A stretch of DNA of 64,000 nucleotides from Limimaricola cinnabarinus (lineage in GTDB: Bacteria > Pseudomonadota > Alphaproteobacteria > Rhodobacterales > Rhodobacteraceae): assembly GCF_002723615.1 (NCBI RefSeq), contig NZ_KZ304964.1, positions 22,510-86,509 on the forward strand. The letters run 5' to 3'. The notes under the pieces were generated by a model. The model was given only the letters and a program-made list of their open reading frames with translations, searched no databases and was not told the origin of the DNA. The translations under genes and the position numbers were made by a program. This document shows, in pieces, positions 25,009 through 34,257 of the stretch (the first letter of the stretch is position 1; each line of letters begins with the position of its first letter).

Positions 25009-27462
25009 TCACACCAAGAGACGTGACCAGCTGCCATAGGAATGCCGGATCGGCCCGCGCGGGACGCTCGCAGCGATCAGCACCAGCCCGGCCAGGATGT
25101 CGGCGCCCTTCTGCAGCCAGCTGCCATCCATGACCAGCGCCGCGATCACCAGCGCCGCGCCGAGGCAGATGTTGAGAAAGCGAACCGGTCGCGCGCTCTC
25201 GGCCATCGCGGTCACCGCCACGGTCAGGGCGAGCGCGCCGATCAGATGATCGGTATCGGCGAGGCTCCCTTCGGTGCCGAGTGTCAGTCGCGTGAACATC
25301 AGCCACAGCCCAACCGCCGCGCTCACGGCAAGGCCCGGGGTTACGCCGATCCCGCCGCCCAGCATCTCGCCGATCACCGCGCCGGGCGGGCGCTCGAAGC
25401 TTTCGACTCGCTGCCCGTCATCCGCGCCCTCATCCGTGTCGCCCGTCAGGAACACCCGCAGCATCGGCCGGCCCGCGCGCTTGCGCCGGACCAAGAACTG
25501 GCAGGTCGCGATCAGCTCATCGACCGAATAGGGGATCTGGATCAGCATCGCGGCCGCGGTGATCAGGCACAGGCTGCACCAGGTGCCGAGGAGGATCGGC
25601 TGGATGATGATGAAGGTGATCGACACCACGCCGAGCGGCACGATCATGATGCCGAAGACCAGCACCAGCCAGGGCATGGTGCGCCAGCGGCTGGCCGATC
25701 CGATCAGCCCGATCAGGATCTCGAGCTGGTAAGTCAGCGCGCCGAGGCCCGCATCTGGCACCGGCCATGCCCGCGAGACATCAGAGGTGATGATCTCCTC
25801 AGTGCCGTTCTTCGGATCCTCGGGGGCGCCGGCGAAGAACGGCTCCCACACGCCGTCGACATGGCCGAGCTGATAGGCCGCGAGATAGCGCGACACCAGA
25901 TAGCCGAAGATGGCGAGGGCGATGATCGGGATCCTCTGGGTCCAGTCCGACGGCGAGTAATCCCAGCCCTTGGGCACCGCCGGCCCGCGGCTCGCGGCGA
26001 TCCGGCCTACGCCGGGCGGGGGCCGCATGCAGACGGCGAGGGCGAAGACGAACATGCCGGAAAGCGATCCGTTGAGATAGGCGGCCGCGCTCTCGGTCCA
26101 GAACAGCAGCGGCGCCGCCATGCCCCACAGCCCCACCGCCGCCACCGCCCAGCGGAGCAGCGCCAGGCGCCAGGACAGGACGAGAAGGCTGCCCGCCATC
26201 ACCAGGAGCCCCGAGACGACATCGCTGATCGTCATTCCGAGGCCGCCATAGCCGACCACCATCGGCGAGGCCAGAAGCCACGCCCCCATGCCGGCATTGA
26301 GGAAATGCGCCCAGAGATTGCGCGCATGCACGGCGCGGAACCGATCCTCGTGACAGGCGCGAAGCTCCTCGGCATCGCGGCCCTCCTCGGCCACGGCCTG
26401 AAGCCAGGGGGGCGGCGTCAGCCCGTTCGCCGCGTACCAGCCAGCCGGGTCGACCTTGAGGCGTTCGACCATCTTCGGCAGCGTCTCGCGCAGCGCGTGA
26501 CGCGGCTCCCAGCCGAGAAGCGACTTGGCGCGCGAGATGTCGAGCTCGTAATGGTCATCGGCCATCCGCACCATGAACGGCTTGATGAACGGCTCCTCGC
26601 CCTGGTCGATGTCGTCCGGGATGACGGGCTCGGCCTTGGTCTCGAGCCAGGCACCCGCCGCCGCGAGCGGCTTGGGCACCGAAAGCGTGGTCCAGTCCTC
26701 CTCGCCATGGATGAGGCGGGCCAGAATGTGCTGCAATTCGTCATAGGGCACCGCCTCGGGCTCGCCGACCAGGATCACCGCATCGTCCGGCAGCTCCGCG
26801 CGCCGGTCCACCGCGCGGGCGAAGGCGTCGAGCATGTCCTCGCGATGCAGGAAGGATTGGCCCGTGTGCAGGTCGCCCGAATAGGCATGGGATTTCGGAT
26901 CCCGCTCGTAGATCCGGCGGACCTGTTCGGCCAGCGTCGGAACCGCCGTCTCCTCGTCGTAGAGCCCGGCGAGATGCAACAGCAGATAGGGCATTGCGCC
27001 ATGGCGGTCGCGAATGACCTCCTCGGCCTTCGCCTTGGAGGCCGGGTAGGCCCATTTCGGATCGATGGCGGTCGCCTCGTTGATCGGCAGGCCCGGGGCG
27101 CCGGGACGGTGCACCAGCATCGTCCCGGAGTAGATGAACCGCTCCACCTCGTAGTCCTGCAGCGCGTCGAGCAGCTTCGCCGTGCCCTCGACATTGACCT
27201 TGTCGTAGAGCGGGTTGTCCTCGCCGGAGAAATCGAAATAGGCCGCGAGATGGATCACGGCCGCGAAGCGCCGCCCGTGCCGGTCGGCGATCCGTTCGAG
27301 GACCCGCTCGATCGAGGCGCTGTCGGTGATGTCGAGGGCAAAGACCCCCGGGCCATCCTCGCGATCGAGCCCGACCACCTCGTAATCCACAAGACGCTCG
27401 CGCAGCGCCGATCCAATGCTGCCGGCTGCTCCGGTGATGAGAACGCGGGGCTTCTCGGTCAT
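25009..27462 (-). CDS. NAD-dependent epimerase - SPW repeat - VKOR fusion membrane protein
   Basis: The 817-residue protein fuses three parts. Residues 1-330 are an extended SDR epimerase/dehydratase with GAAGSIG (11-17), VIHLAAYFDF, and catalytic Y139-x3-K143 in YPASK. Residues about 380-480 are SPW-type membrane repeats (NLWAHFLNAGMGAWLLASP, LWGMAAPLLFW). Residues about 510-690 form a vitamin K epoxide reductase-like four-helix domain with the redox motif WCSLC, and more membrane helices follow. The start at 27462 has GGGGAGGCC just upstream and removes 56 unlikely residues. The loop cysteines of typical VKOR enzymes are not visible. It could link quinone redox to an NAD-dependent step; function unknown. 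Confidence 0.82.
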   Translation of the reverse strand: MTEKPRVLITGAAGSIGSALRERLVDYEVVGLDREDGPGVFALDITDSASIERVLERIADRHGRRFAAVIHLAAYFDFSGEDNPLYDKVNVEGTAKLLDALQDYEVERFIYSGTMLVHRPGAPGLPINEATAIDPKWAYPASKAKAEEVIRDRHGAMPYLLLHLAGLYDEETAVPTLAEQVRRIYERDPKSHAYSGDLHTGQSFLHREDMLDAFARAVDRRAELPDDAVILVGEPEAVPYDELQHILARLIHGEEDWTTLSVPKPLAAAGAWLETKAEPVIPDDIDQGEEPFIKPFMVRMADDHYELDISRAKSLLGWEPRHALRETLPKMVERLKVDPAGWYAANGLTPPPWLQAVAEEGRDAEELRACHEDRFRAVHARNLWAHFLNAGMGAWLLASPMVVGYGGLGMTISDVVSGLLVMAGSLLVLSWRLALLRWAVAAVGLWGMAAPLLFWTESAAAYLNGSLSGMFVFALAVCMRPPPGVGRIAASRGPAVPKGWDYSPSDWTQRIPIIALAIFGYLVSRYLAAYQLGHVDGVWEPFFAGAPEDPKNGTEEIITSDVSRAWPVPDAGLGALTYQLEILIGLIGSASRWRTMPWLVLVFGIMIVPLGVVSITFIIIQPILLGTWCSLCLITAAAMLIQIPYSVDELIATCQFLVRRKRAGRPMLRVFLTGDTDEGADDGQRVESFERPPGAVIGEMLGGGIGVTPGLAVSAAVGLWLMFTRLTLGTEGSLADTDHLIGALALTVAVTAMAESARPVRFLNICLGAALVIAALVMDGSWLQKGADILAGLVLIAASVPRGPIRHSYGSWSRLLV

Positions 27463-27810
27463 AAGGCCTCCCCTCGCGCAACGTGTGCTGACTCGACGCG
27501 GTTCCACCGAGGCCCGCAACGCTGCGCCGGGACGGGCCTTGCGTTGCGCGTTGCAGGGTATCCCGGGATCACCCAAGATAGCTCGGGATGAATGGCACAT
27601 CCCACCCGCTGCGCCTTCGGAAAGGTCCACGGGGAACCTGCAGCCGCAGGGTCAAGTTGCACCTGAAGGGAGCAATCTGCCGGAGACGTTCGTAATCGGC
27701 ATTCACGCCATGCTTGCGGATGCCCCCCCGAGGAAGGGGAAGCATTTGCCGGTAAGTGAAAACGGTCTTTTCCGATTGGTAGCGCTTCCGCCGAACGGGG
27801 TCATCTGCTG
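27463..27810. other. Divergent intergenic region between VKOR fusion and CaCA antiporter
   Basis: These 348 bases separate two divergent genes and must hold both promoters. No open frame with family signals was seen; frames crossing it are extensions of the neighbouring gene or random. No clear palindromic operator was recognised. Confidence 0.5.
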
Positions 27811-28842
27811 ATGGGTGTTCTTGAAGAGCTGCCGCTGGCTGCGAACCTTGCTGTCTTCATCGTCGCCGCGATCATCGTCTGGATCGCGGGCACCCGACTG
27901 TCCGCCTACGCCGATGCCATCGCGCGCCGAACCGGCATCGGGCAAGCGGCCTTGGGCGTGCTCCTTCTCGGGGGCGTAACCTCACTGCCGGAGATCGCGG
28001 TGGCTGGCAGCGCCGCCATTTCCGGGGCGGGCGCGCTCGCGGTCAACAACCTCCTAGGCGGTTTCACCATGCAGGTCGCGATCCTGGCTGTCGCCGATGC
28101 CATCTATCGCCGCGGCGCGCTGACCACCGCCGTGCCGGACCCGACGGTGATCCTGCAAGGCACCCTAGGCATCGTGCTGATGGCCTTCGTGATCATCGGC
28201 ATTGCCGTGGGCGACGTGCCGGTGCTCGGCGCCGGACTATGGTCATGGATCATCTTCGGCAGCTTTCTCTACGCCCTGCGCCTTGTGACGCAGGCCGAGG
28301 GCAATCTCGACTGGGAGGTGGTGGGCCAGCCGCCGGCGGAAGAGCTGCCGGATGTCGAGCACCCAGACATGTCGTCGCGCCGCCTCACTTTTATGACCGT
28401 CGTGGTTGCTTTAGCGATCTTCGTGGCCGGCTGGGCGCTGTCCTCCGCTTCCGAGGCGTTGGCGGAACAGACCGGGATGGGACAGAGCTTCTTCGGCGCG
28501 GTCTTCGTCGCCATCGCGACCTCGCTTCCGGAGATCTCGACAGTGCTCGCGGCGATGCGACTCAAGCGTTTCGTCATGGCGGTCTCGGACATCTTCGGTA
28601 CCAACCTTTTCGACATCGCGCTGATCCTGTTGGTCGACCTGGCCTATTTTGGCCCGCCGGTGCTGGGCGAGGCCGGCAGCTTTTCGATCGTCGCCGGGGC
28701 CTTGGGAATCCTAGTGACGGCGATCTACATGGCTGGCCTTCTCGAGCGCCGTGATCCGGCAGTCGGGGGCATCGGCCTTGATTCTATCGCGGTCGCCGTC
28801 TGCTACCTAGGCGGGGTCGCCTTGCTGTTCGGATTGCGGTGA
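27811..28842 (+). CDS. CaCA-family sodium/calcium antiporter (YrbG-like)
   Basis: The 343-residue membrane protein has the inverted two-repeat architecture of CaCA exchangers, with about ten helices. The alpha-1 repeat reads LGVLLLGGVTSLPEIAVAGS (about residues 49-68) and the alpha-2 repeat FVAIATSLPEISTVLAAMRL near 230-249, both with the ion-binding TSLPE. It should exchange Ca2+ or K+ for Na+ or H+ across the inner membrane. The ATG follows a weak ribosome site. It is divergent from the epimerase-VKOR fusion and followed by a Crp-like fragment. Confidence 0.88.
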   Translation: MGVLEELPLAANLAVFIVAAIIVWIAGTRLSAYADAIARRTGIGQAALGVLLLGGVTSLPEIAVAGSAAISGAGALAVNNLLGGFTMQVAILAVADAIYRRGALTTAVPDPTVILQGTLGIVLMAFVIIGIAVGDVPVLGAGLWSWIIFGSFLYALRLVTQAEGNLDWEVVGQPPAEELPDVEHPDMSSRRLTFMTVVVALAIFVAGWALSSASEALAEQTGMGQSFFGAVFVAIATSLPEISTVLAAMRLKRFVMAVSDIFGTNLFDIALILLVDLAYFGPPVLGEAGSFSIVAGALGILVTAIYMAGLLERRDPAVGGIGLDSIAVAVCYLGGVALLFGLR

Positions 28843-29017
28843 ACCGACGCTCGGCTTTGTCCGGGGCGGTGACGCTCTGAACCGGGATCGAGGAGCGGCG
28901 GACGTGGTCGAAGCCGCATGCCTGGCGTCCAAGTCCATCCCCTTCTGGCGGGACAACTTTGTCGCCCCCGGTTTTGTTGCTAGCCTGCTTCCATTGGTTG
29001 TTTGCTCGCTGAGGTGA

Positions 29018-29410
29018 ATGGCTTTGGACACATCAACTGGAAACCGGCTCCTCGATGGGCTTCCCAAGGCGGTCCTCGCGGAACTCAGACCCTGCCTCGA
29101 CGCCGTGGATCTGCCGCTCAGGTCGCGGCTCGAGTGCCAGAATCAAAACGGCACGCATGCCTACTTCCCGACGGCAGGCATCGCCTCCGTGGTGACCAGC
29201 GGTCGTGAATTTCCCGGTTCCGAGGCGGGCATGGCGGGCCACGAGGGGATGACCGGCACCTCGCTGATCCTCGGAGACGACCGCAGCATGCACGATGTCG
29301 TTGTGCAGGTTGCCGGACAGAGGTGGCGCATGGAGACCGACGCGTTTCGGGCCGCCATGGAGATTTCCGACGTCCGACGCCGAAGTTTAGCCTCTCGCAG
29401 CAAGTGTTGA
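29018..29410 (+). pseudogene. Crp/Fnr-like cyclic-nucleotide-binding regulator, C-terminally truncated
   Basis: The first 110 or so residues match the cNMP-binding N-terminal domain of small Crp-like regulators: LLDGLPKAVLAELRPCLDAV, AYFPTAGIASVVTSGREFPG, and AGHEGMTGTSLILGDDRSMH. After RMETDAFRAAME the sequence is unrelated and stops within 17 codons. The helix-turn-helix that should follow is missing, so it cannot regulate DNA. The breakpoint lies just before the truncated peptidase gene. Confidence 0.75.
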
Positions 29411-29419
29411 TCGGCCGTC

Positions 29420-29757
29420 ATGAACTACGCCCTCCATATCTGGTCCGACCTCTGCGCCTCGGGCCATGGCTGGCTTGCGGGTTACTGCGATGAACCATCC
29501 GGCTACTGGCTGGAGGTGGTGCCCTGCCGCAGCCACGCCGCGGACAGCACGATCACGGTCGGCGTCACGGCCGAGGTCGCCCTGCCCGGCCAGCTGAGCA
29601 CGTTCCCGCAGGTGCCCCGGACGGCGCGCTACATAGGCGTGAACTACAGCTATTATCTCGGTGCGCCGCTACCGCCCATCAATGGCGGCGTGAACCAGCA
29701 CGGCGTCGCGGTGCGCGATGTCTGGTCTTCCTCTCGGCCCGAGCTTGTGGCGATCCT
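29420..29757 (+). pseudogene. C69/U34-type peptidase, N-terminal fragment
   Basis: About 112 codons (MNYALHIWSDLCASGHGWLA, then GVNYSYYLGAPLPPINGGVN and QHGVAVRDVWSSSRPELVAI) resemble the start of dipeptidase C69-like or acyl-transferase-related NTN hydrolases. The GGVNxHGVAVRD segment is the most recognisable part. At 29755 the reading frame runs into a reversed IS3 relic, so the rest of the gene is gone. Family assignment is moderate. Confidence 0.55.
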
Positions 29758-29998
29758 CGCGCCGGCAGAGCTCGGCAATGCTGTCCTCGCCGCGCAGCCC
29801 CTCCAAAACAATGCGAAGCTTTTCATCAGCCGAATGATGCTTCCAGGTGCGCCGACGGATGTCCTTCACCAGCGACTCCGCCGCTGGTCTGACTGTTCCG
29901 GGTTTCTGTCTCATCTCCACTCCTCGGTGGTTACGATGAGCCAGAAACCCTCCGGTACAAAATCAATTCAGATATCCCAGAGGCGCTGACGAGGGACA
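29755..29998 (-). mobile_element. IS3-family left-end relic, copy 1 (244 bp)
   Basis: On the minus strand the relic begins with TGTCCCTCGTCAGCGCC, runs through a short leader, and encodes an OrfA start (RQKPGTVRPAAESLVKDIRR, HHSADEKLRIVLEGLRGEDS, IAELCRRE). It stops at GCGAGG. A second relic at 47451-47695 has the same two borders in the opposite orientation. It truncates the peptidase gene. Confidence 0.75.
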
Positions 29999-30008
29999 GT
30001 CGCGGGGT

Positions 30009-31307
30009 TCAGGCGATCTCCCGCACCGCAGCGGCCGCCTGCTCGACCTCTTCCTGCGTGTTCCTGATGCTGGGGGTCAGCCGGACCAGCGCCGATGGAT
30101 ACGGCGCGACGGAGGCGACGATGGAGCGTTTTCTCAGCCGGGACACGACCGCTTCGGAGCCGAGCCCCTCCACGTCGAAGGCCACGATTCCAGAGGACAG
30201 TTCCGCATCACGGGGCGTGTGGACCTTGACCCCATCGATCGAAGACAGCGCCTCCTTCAGCACGGACGCGAGTTCATGCGTGCGTATGGCGATGTCTTCC
30301 CGGCCGATCCGTGCATGCAACTCGAATGCCTCGGGTAGGGACCAGCAATGTTCGAACGGCTTGAAGCCGCCGGGTGTCATGCGCGGGCCGTTGTTACCGG
30401 CCGGAATATCTTCCTCGCGATACCATGCCGAGAAGACCGTGCTGTCGTCGAAGGTCGGGATCGTCGGCCGGGTGAGCGCGAGTCCCCGCTCGCTGATGGC
30501 GGCGATCCCGGTCCCTCGCGGGCCGAAGAGCCATTTGTGGCAACCGGCCGCATAGAAATCGACGCCGAGTTCGAAGAAGTTCTCGGTCTCCACGCCGAAG
30601 CCGTGCACGGCATCTAGGCCGAACAGCAGTTGCTCGTCCTCGTCACGCGCGGCATTCGCTTCTCGCACCACGCCTGCGATCTCGGCGACGGGGATCTTCA
30701 AGCCGGTGCTCGAATGCACCCATGTCAGCGCCAGCATCCGCGTTTCTGGCCGAATTTCGGCGCGAATGCGGTCGACGATTTCCTGCCGCGTCGTTTCGCG
30801 CACGTCGTCGAACAGGGAGATCCGCCGGATCGTGACCCCTGTGCGCTCCGACAGGTGGCGCAGGGCATGGTGGGTGACGTAGTAGTCCTCGTCGGTGGTC
30901 AGGACTTCGTCGCCGGGGCCAAGATCGAGGGCAGAATAGATCAGCCCGATCCCCATCGTCGTACTGTCCGTGAGGGCGATGTGCGCAGGGTTCATGCCCA
31001 GATAATCGGCCGCCGCGCTGCGGCTCGCCTCGGTCAGGGCGTCACCGTTTTCTTCCAGATATTCGACGGGATCGGCGTCGAGGTTGCGGCGATGCTTCTC
31101 GATGGCTTCACGCACCGGCGCAGGATGCGACGTCAGGAGCATGGTGCTCATATGGACACGGTCGGGTGAGAGGTCGAAGAGTTCCCGGACCGCAATCCAA
31201 TCGGCAAGGCCACTCTGAGCGCGCGCTCTCGCCAACCAAGGTGGCCCCACGAGCCCAGCCCCTATGGCCGCAGACATCGCGAAAAGACCTCGACGGGTAA
31301 TCGACAT
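30009..31307 (-). CDS. Tat-exported class V aminotransferase (isopenicillin-N-epimerase-like)
   Basis: The 432-residue PLP enzyme starts with a twin-arginine-type leader (MSITRRGLFAMSAAIGAGLV, cleavage after ARAQ). The class V fold follows: ALTDSTTMGIGLIYSALDL, TTDEDYYVTHHALRHL, the PLP aspartate in LLFGLDAVHGFGVE, and the Schiff-base lysine in AAGCHKWLFGPRGTG. Relatives include isopenicillin N epimerase and cysteine desulfurase-like proteins. Export of a folded, cofactor-loaded aminotransferase by Tat is plausible but unusual. The downstream gene is an IS relic and the upstream region holds a truncated gene, so no pathway partner remains. Confidence 0.82.
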   Translation of the reverse strand: MSITRRGLFAMSAAIGAGLVGPPWLARARAQSGLADWIAVRELFDLSPDRVHMSTMLLTSHPAPVREAIEKHRRNLDADPVEYLEENGDALTEASRSAAADYLGMNPAHIALTDSTTMGIGLIYSALDLGPGDEVLTTDEDYYVTHHALRHLSERTGVTIRRISLFDDVRETTRQEIVDRIRAEIRPETRMLALTWVHSSTGLKIPVAEIAGVVREANAARDEDEQLLFGLDAVHGFGVETENFFELGVDFYAAGCHKWLFGPRGTGIAAISERGLALTRPTIPTFDDSTVFSAWYREEDIPAGNNGPRMTPGGFKPFEHCWSLPEAFELHARIGREDIAIRTHELASVLKEALSSIDGVKVHTPRDAELSSGIVAFDVEGLGSEAVVSRLRKRSIVASVAPYPSALVRLTPSIRNTQEEVEQAAAAVREIA

Positions 31308-31412
31308 GACAAGTCCTTGAGCAAAGCATCGACTCCAAGTTTCAACGGAGGCTTGAGAACGGGCGTTCCCGGGGCTGGCTCACGTTATCGTAATTTTCCA
31401 AGGAGTTTTGCC

Positions 31413-31449
31413 ATGACATCGGACGCATCACTGATACGGCATTCGCTAA
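31413..31449 (+). pseudogene. Gene start cut off by IS5 insertion
   Basis: A strong ribosome site AAGGAG (31400-31405) is placed 7 bases before ATG 31413. It opens MTSDASLIRHSL, and after 12 codons the frame enters the IS5 terminal repeat at 31450. The remainder was not found on the far side of the element, so the gene was lost. Its identity cannot be told from 12 residues. Confidence 0.45.
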
Positions 31450-32497
31450 GCCTTGTTGCACAAATTTCTTGCTGACCGGACTTCCCCTTTCCCCGGATAC
31501 ACTTAGCCCACGGCCTTTCTGACGGGTATGCCGAGAGCGGTATATCCATTCATGATGGCAATGCGGATCTGGACCTCGGCGACCTGGCGATCGAAGTCCC
31601 GCGCCATGAGGCGCTGCCCCAGCAGCTTCATGCAGTTCATTTTTATCTCGGCGCGGCTTCGGCGGTGGTATCCACTCCAGTTTCGCCAGATCGCTCGCCC
31701 CAGATATTTCGACGCGCGCAGGGCTTCGTTACGTGCCACCGCACCGGCCGTGGTCGGCTTTCAGGGTTTGGCGTTCTTGCGGGGCGGGATGACGGCGTAG
31801 GCGCCTCTATCCGCGATGGCATCGTGGCATTTGCGCGTGTCATAGGCCCCGTCTGCGGTCACGCTGCCGATCTCCTGCTCAGGTGGGATCTGGCTGAGCA
31901 GATCAGGCAGCACCGGCGCATCGCCGATGTGGTTCCCGGCGACCTCGACCGCCCGGACCTCCAGCGTCTGCTCGTCGATCCCGAGGTGGATCTTGCGCCA
32001 GACGCGCCGTTTGATGCCACCATGCTTGCGCGCGTGCCACTTGCCTTCGCCCTCAACCTTGATCCCGGTGCTGTCGACCAGCAGGTGCAGCGGGCCTCTG
32101 AAGCCGCGATAGGCAATGTTTACAGCGAGGGTCTTCTGGCGACGCGACAGGGTGCTGAAATCTGGCACCGTCCAGTCTAAGCCGACCAGCTTCAACAGGC
32201 TCTCCACGAAACCCGTGGTCTGGCGCAACGCCATGCCGAACAGCACCTTCATAGTGAGACAGCTCTGGACGGCGGCATCGCTGTAGGTCGGCTGGCGACC
32301 GCGCTTACCGGTGGGCGCAGCGTCCCACTTCATCTCGGGGTCGAACCAGATCGTCAGCGAGCCTCGGCGCTTGAGCGCCTCATTATAGGACGGCCAGTTC
32401 GTCGTCTTGTAGGTCGCGGGGGTGGGCTTGCTCATGCCCACAACCTACCACTCTGGATTCATGAAATGAATCCTATACGGGCTTTGTGCAACAAGGC
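31450..32497 (-). mobile_element. IS5-family insertion sequence, 1048 bp
   Basis: Perfect 15-bp terminal inverted repeats GCCTTGTTGCACAAA (31450-31464, and its complement at 32483-32497) bound an element holding one minus-strand transposase gene. No clear target duplication is left, which suggests later deletion beside it. It cuts a gene start at 31413 and an IS1595 relic at 32498. Confidence 0.85.
31503..32441 (-). pseudogene. IS5-family transposase with one in-frame stop
   Basis: The 313-codon frame encodes a DDE transposase of the IS5 group: RRGSLTIWFDPEMKWDAAPT, DFSTLSRRQKTLAV, LLVDSTGIKVEGEGKWHARK, and VTADGAYDTRKCHDAI. A TGA at 31761-31763 stands where a Trp is expected (NAKP-stop-KPTTAGA). 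The same frame then resumes with RNEALRASKYLGRAIWRNWS and the conserved glutamate region RAEIKMNCMKLLGQR. A single nonsense mutation therefore inactivates an otherwise complete gene. Confidence 0.85.
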
Positions 32498-32628
32498 CCC
32501 CGAGCGCCCCCCGTCTCGGGCCATCGCAGCCGACAGAACCGCCGATACGCGGCGTCTTCTCCTTCTTCGTAGATCGTCTTGAGCGACAGGGTTCGGGCGG
32601 CAGCGGAAAGCAGGAAATGCTGGGACAT
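32498..32628 (-). mobile_element. IS1595-family transposase, N-terminal remnant
   Basis: From ATG 32628 the minus strand reads MSQHFLLSAAARTLSLKTIY, then EDAAYRRFCRLRWPET, the zinc-ribbon-preceding N-terminus of IS1595/ISXO2-type transposases. It is cut by the IS5 end at 32497. Only about 43 codons remain. Confidence 0.7.
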
Positions 32629-32690
32629 GGTCGCCTCGCTACGCGAAACATGTTCCCATCCTGTTCCCGCCCGGTCTCCAAAGGCGGGGT

Positions 32691-32888
32691 TTGGTGCATC
32701 TGCTACCTAAGACCGAATGCCTAAACGAGCACCTGTTCTCGAACCTACGCCATGCCCGCCAACTGATCGAGGCCTGGCGGGACGACTACAACCACCACCG
32801 CCCCCATACGAGCCTCGACGGGCTGACGCCTCGCGAGTATCACCAACGGGCTGAAGACGACCAAACCCTGAACAGAGCTAACCTATAA
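32691..32888 (+). mobile_element. IS3-family transposase OrfB, C-terminal remnant
   Basis: The reading frame LLPKTECLNEHLFSNLRHAR, then DDYNHHRPHTSLDGLTPREY is the end of an rve-type integrase (OrfB), including the final catalytic-glutamate neighbourhood. Everything upstream is missing. It lies directly before a nitrate reductase tail fragment. Confidence 0.75.
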
Positions 32889-32915
32889 ACGAGGACTCGC
32901 AAGGGAGCAGGTCAG

Positions 32916-33098
32916 CCGACGCTCTGCGCCTGCCTCGGAGTAGGCGTGAACGCCATCCTCACCGCGATCAAGAGCAGCTGGGCGATGAGCGTCGAGGCGA
33001 TCGGTGCCCCGCTCGGGGTGGGCACGAGCTGCGGCGGCTGCCGTCCCGAGCTCGCGGCGCTGGTCGCCGCAGCCCAGCAGCCGCGTGCGGCTGAGTGA
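32916..33098 (+). pseudogene. Nitrate reductase (nasA) 3'-end remnant
   Basis: Sixty codons in frame end in TGA and match the C-terminal BFD-like [2Fe-2S] domain of the intact NasA at 56843-59485. CACLGVGVNAILTAIKSS corresponds to CACLNVGVNTILTAIESD there, and both end GTSCGxCRPE...AAE. The remaining 800 codons are absent, replaced by IS3 and IS5 relics. This shows a second nasA once lay left of the urease genes. Confidence 0.85.
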
Positions 33099-33353
33099 GG
33101 CCGGGTTCCGCGGTCCACTCGGGATTTCGCGTCATGCGGGCCTGGGAGGGTCGGAGCGCTCACCAGAGGGGCAGGTTCGACGCGACTGCCCAAACGCGAT
33201 GCAAAGGAAGAACGGAGAGCGGCGAAAGCCCACGCAGAGCCTTGCAGGACGGTCATGACAGGGTCGCGGCGGTGGGGCTGGTCGGGTCGCCGATCTGGCT
33301 CCACCATCGGCTTGCAAGCGATGCCGCATCGCGGCGAAACCATGGAGGCCGAC

Positions 33354-33578
33354 ATGCCCCGGACTTTCGAAGACCACAACTTCCCGACCCTCTACGGCCG
33401 CTTTGCGGCGCTGCGCGGCGATCTTGCCGCCTCGACCGAGCGGCGGTGTATCTATCGCCGAACCGTGGCCGAACTGTCGCGGCTCTCTGACCGCGATCTC
33501 GCCGATCTCGGCTGCGACCGGGAGGGGATCGTGCAGATGGCGCGCGACGCGGCGCGTCGCGCGGTTCCGCGCGCTTGA
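33354..33578 (+). CDS. DUF1127 small protein
   Basis: The 74-residue protein has the Arg-rich DUF1127 motif near its C-terminus: RRTVAELSRLSDRDLADLGC, then DREGIVQMARDAARR. Alphaproteobacterial DUF1127 proteins are small, often highly expressed and linked to phosphate/RNA metabolism or stress. ATG 33354 is chosen because GGAGG stands 5 bases upstream; longer starts lack this. It is convergent with ureG across a hairpin and follows the nasA remnant. Confidence 0.7.
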   Translation: MPRTFEDHNFPTLYGRFAALRGDLAASTERRCIYRRTVAELSRLSDRDLADLGCDREGIVQMARDAARRAVPRA

Positions 33579-33587
33579 AACCTGCGC

Positions 33588-33607
33588 GGTGCCGCCCGTG
33601 CGGCGCC
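33588..33607. terminator. Stem-loop between DUF1127 gene and ureG
   Basis: GGTGCCGC (33588-33595) pairs with GCGGCGCC (33600-33607) with one G-T wobble and a 4-base loop. It lies between two convergent genes and may stop both transcripts, although the T-run is poor. Confidence 0.45.
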
Positions 33608-33627
33608 GTCACCCCCTTCCCCGAGGT

Positions 33628-34257
33628 TCAGGCTGGGTGCGGCTGCGCCAGCCCGCCGATCCGGCGCAGGTGATCGAGCACTTCCTCCACGCCCTTGCCA
33701 TGGCGCAGGGAACAGAATTCGAAGGGACGCGGCCCGCGCATCCGGGCCGCGTCCCGTTCCATCACCTCAAGCGAGGCGCCGACATGCGGCGCGAGGTCGG
33801 TCTTGTTGATCACCAGCAGGTCCGAGCGGGTGATCGCGGGACCTCCCTTGCGCGGGATCTCTTCTCCGGCGGCGACGTCGATCACGTAGACCGTCACGTC
33901 GGCCAGCTCCGGCGAGAAGGTGGCCGAGAGGTTGTCGCCGCCCGACTCGATCAGCACCGCCTCCAGCCCCGGATGCCGCCGTTCCAGCTCGGCCACGGCG
34001 GCGAGGTTGAGGCTCGCATCCTCGCGGATCGCGGTATGCGGGCAGCCGCCGGTTTCGACGCCGATCACCCGGTCGCCGGGGAGAATCTGCATCCGCATCA
34101 ACGCTTCGGCATCTTCTTGGGTGTAGATGTCATTGGTGATGACGCCAATGGAATGCGCGGGCGCCAGCGCGCGGGCGAGCGCGGCGGTCAGGGTCGTCTT
34201 GCCGGCGCCGACGGGGCCGCCGATGCCGATGCGCAGGGGGCCGTTCATGGAGGTCAT
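33628..34257 (-). CDS. ureG: Urease accessory GTPase UreG
   Basis: The 209-residue SIMIBI-class GTPase has P-loop [11 protein letters not shown] (about residues 9-19), the metal-binding CPH motif in [18 protein letters not shown], and the guanine-specificity [18 protein letters not shown]. It delivers nickel to apo-urease with UreD, UreE and UreF. It is the last gene of the urease operon and overlaps ureF by 4 bases. Confidence 0.97.
   Translation of the reverse strand: MTSMNGPLRIGIGGPVGAGKTTLTAALARALAPAHSIGVITNDIYTQEDAEALMRMQILPGDRVIGVETGGCPHTAIREDASLNLAAVAELERRHPGLEAVLIESGGDNLSATFSPELADVTVYVIDVAAGEEIPRKGGPAITRSDLLVINKTDLAPHVGASLEVMERDAARMRGPRPFEFCSLRHGKGVEEVLDHLRRIGGLAQPHPA

Noticed and set aside
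29669..29920. Independent 83-codon minus-strand gene
   Set aside because: Only its first part is IS3 OrfA; the rest is the reverse strand of the truncated peptidase gene.
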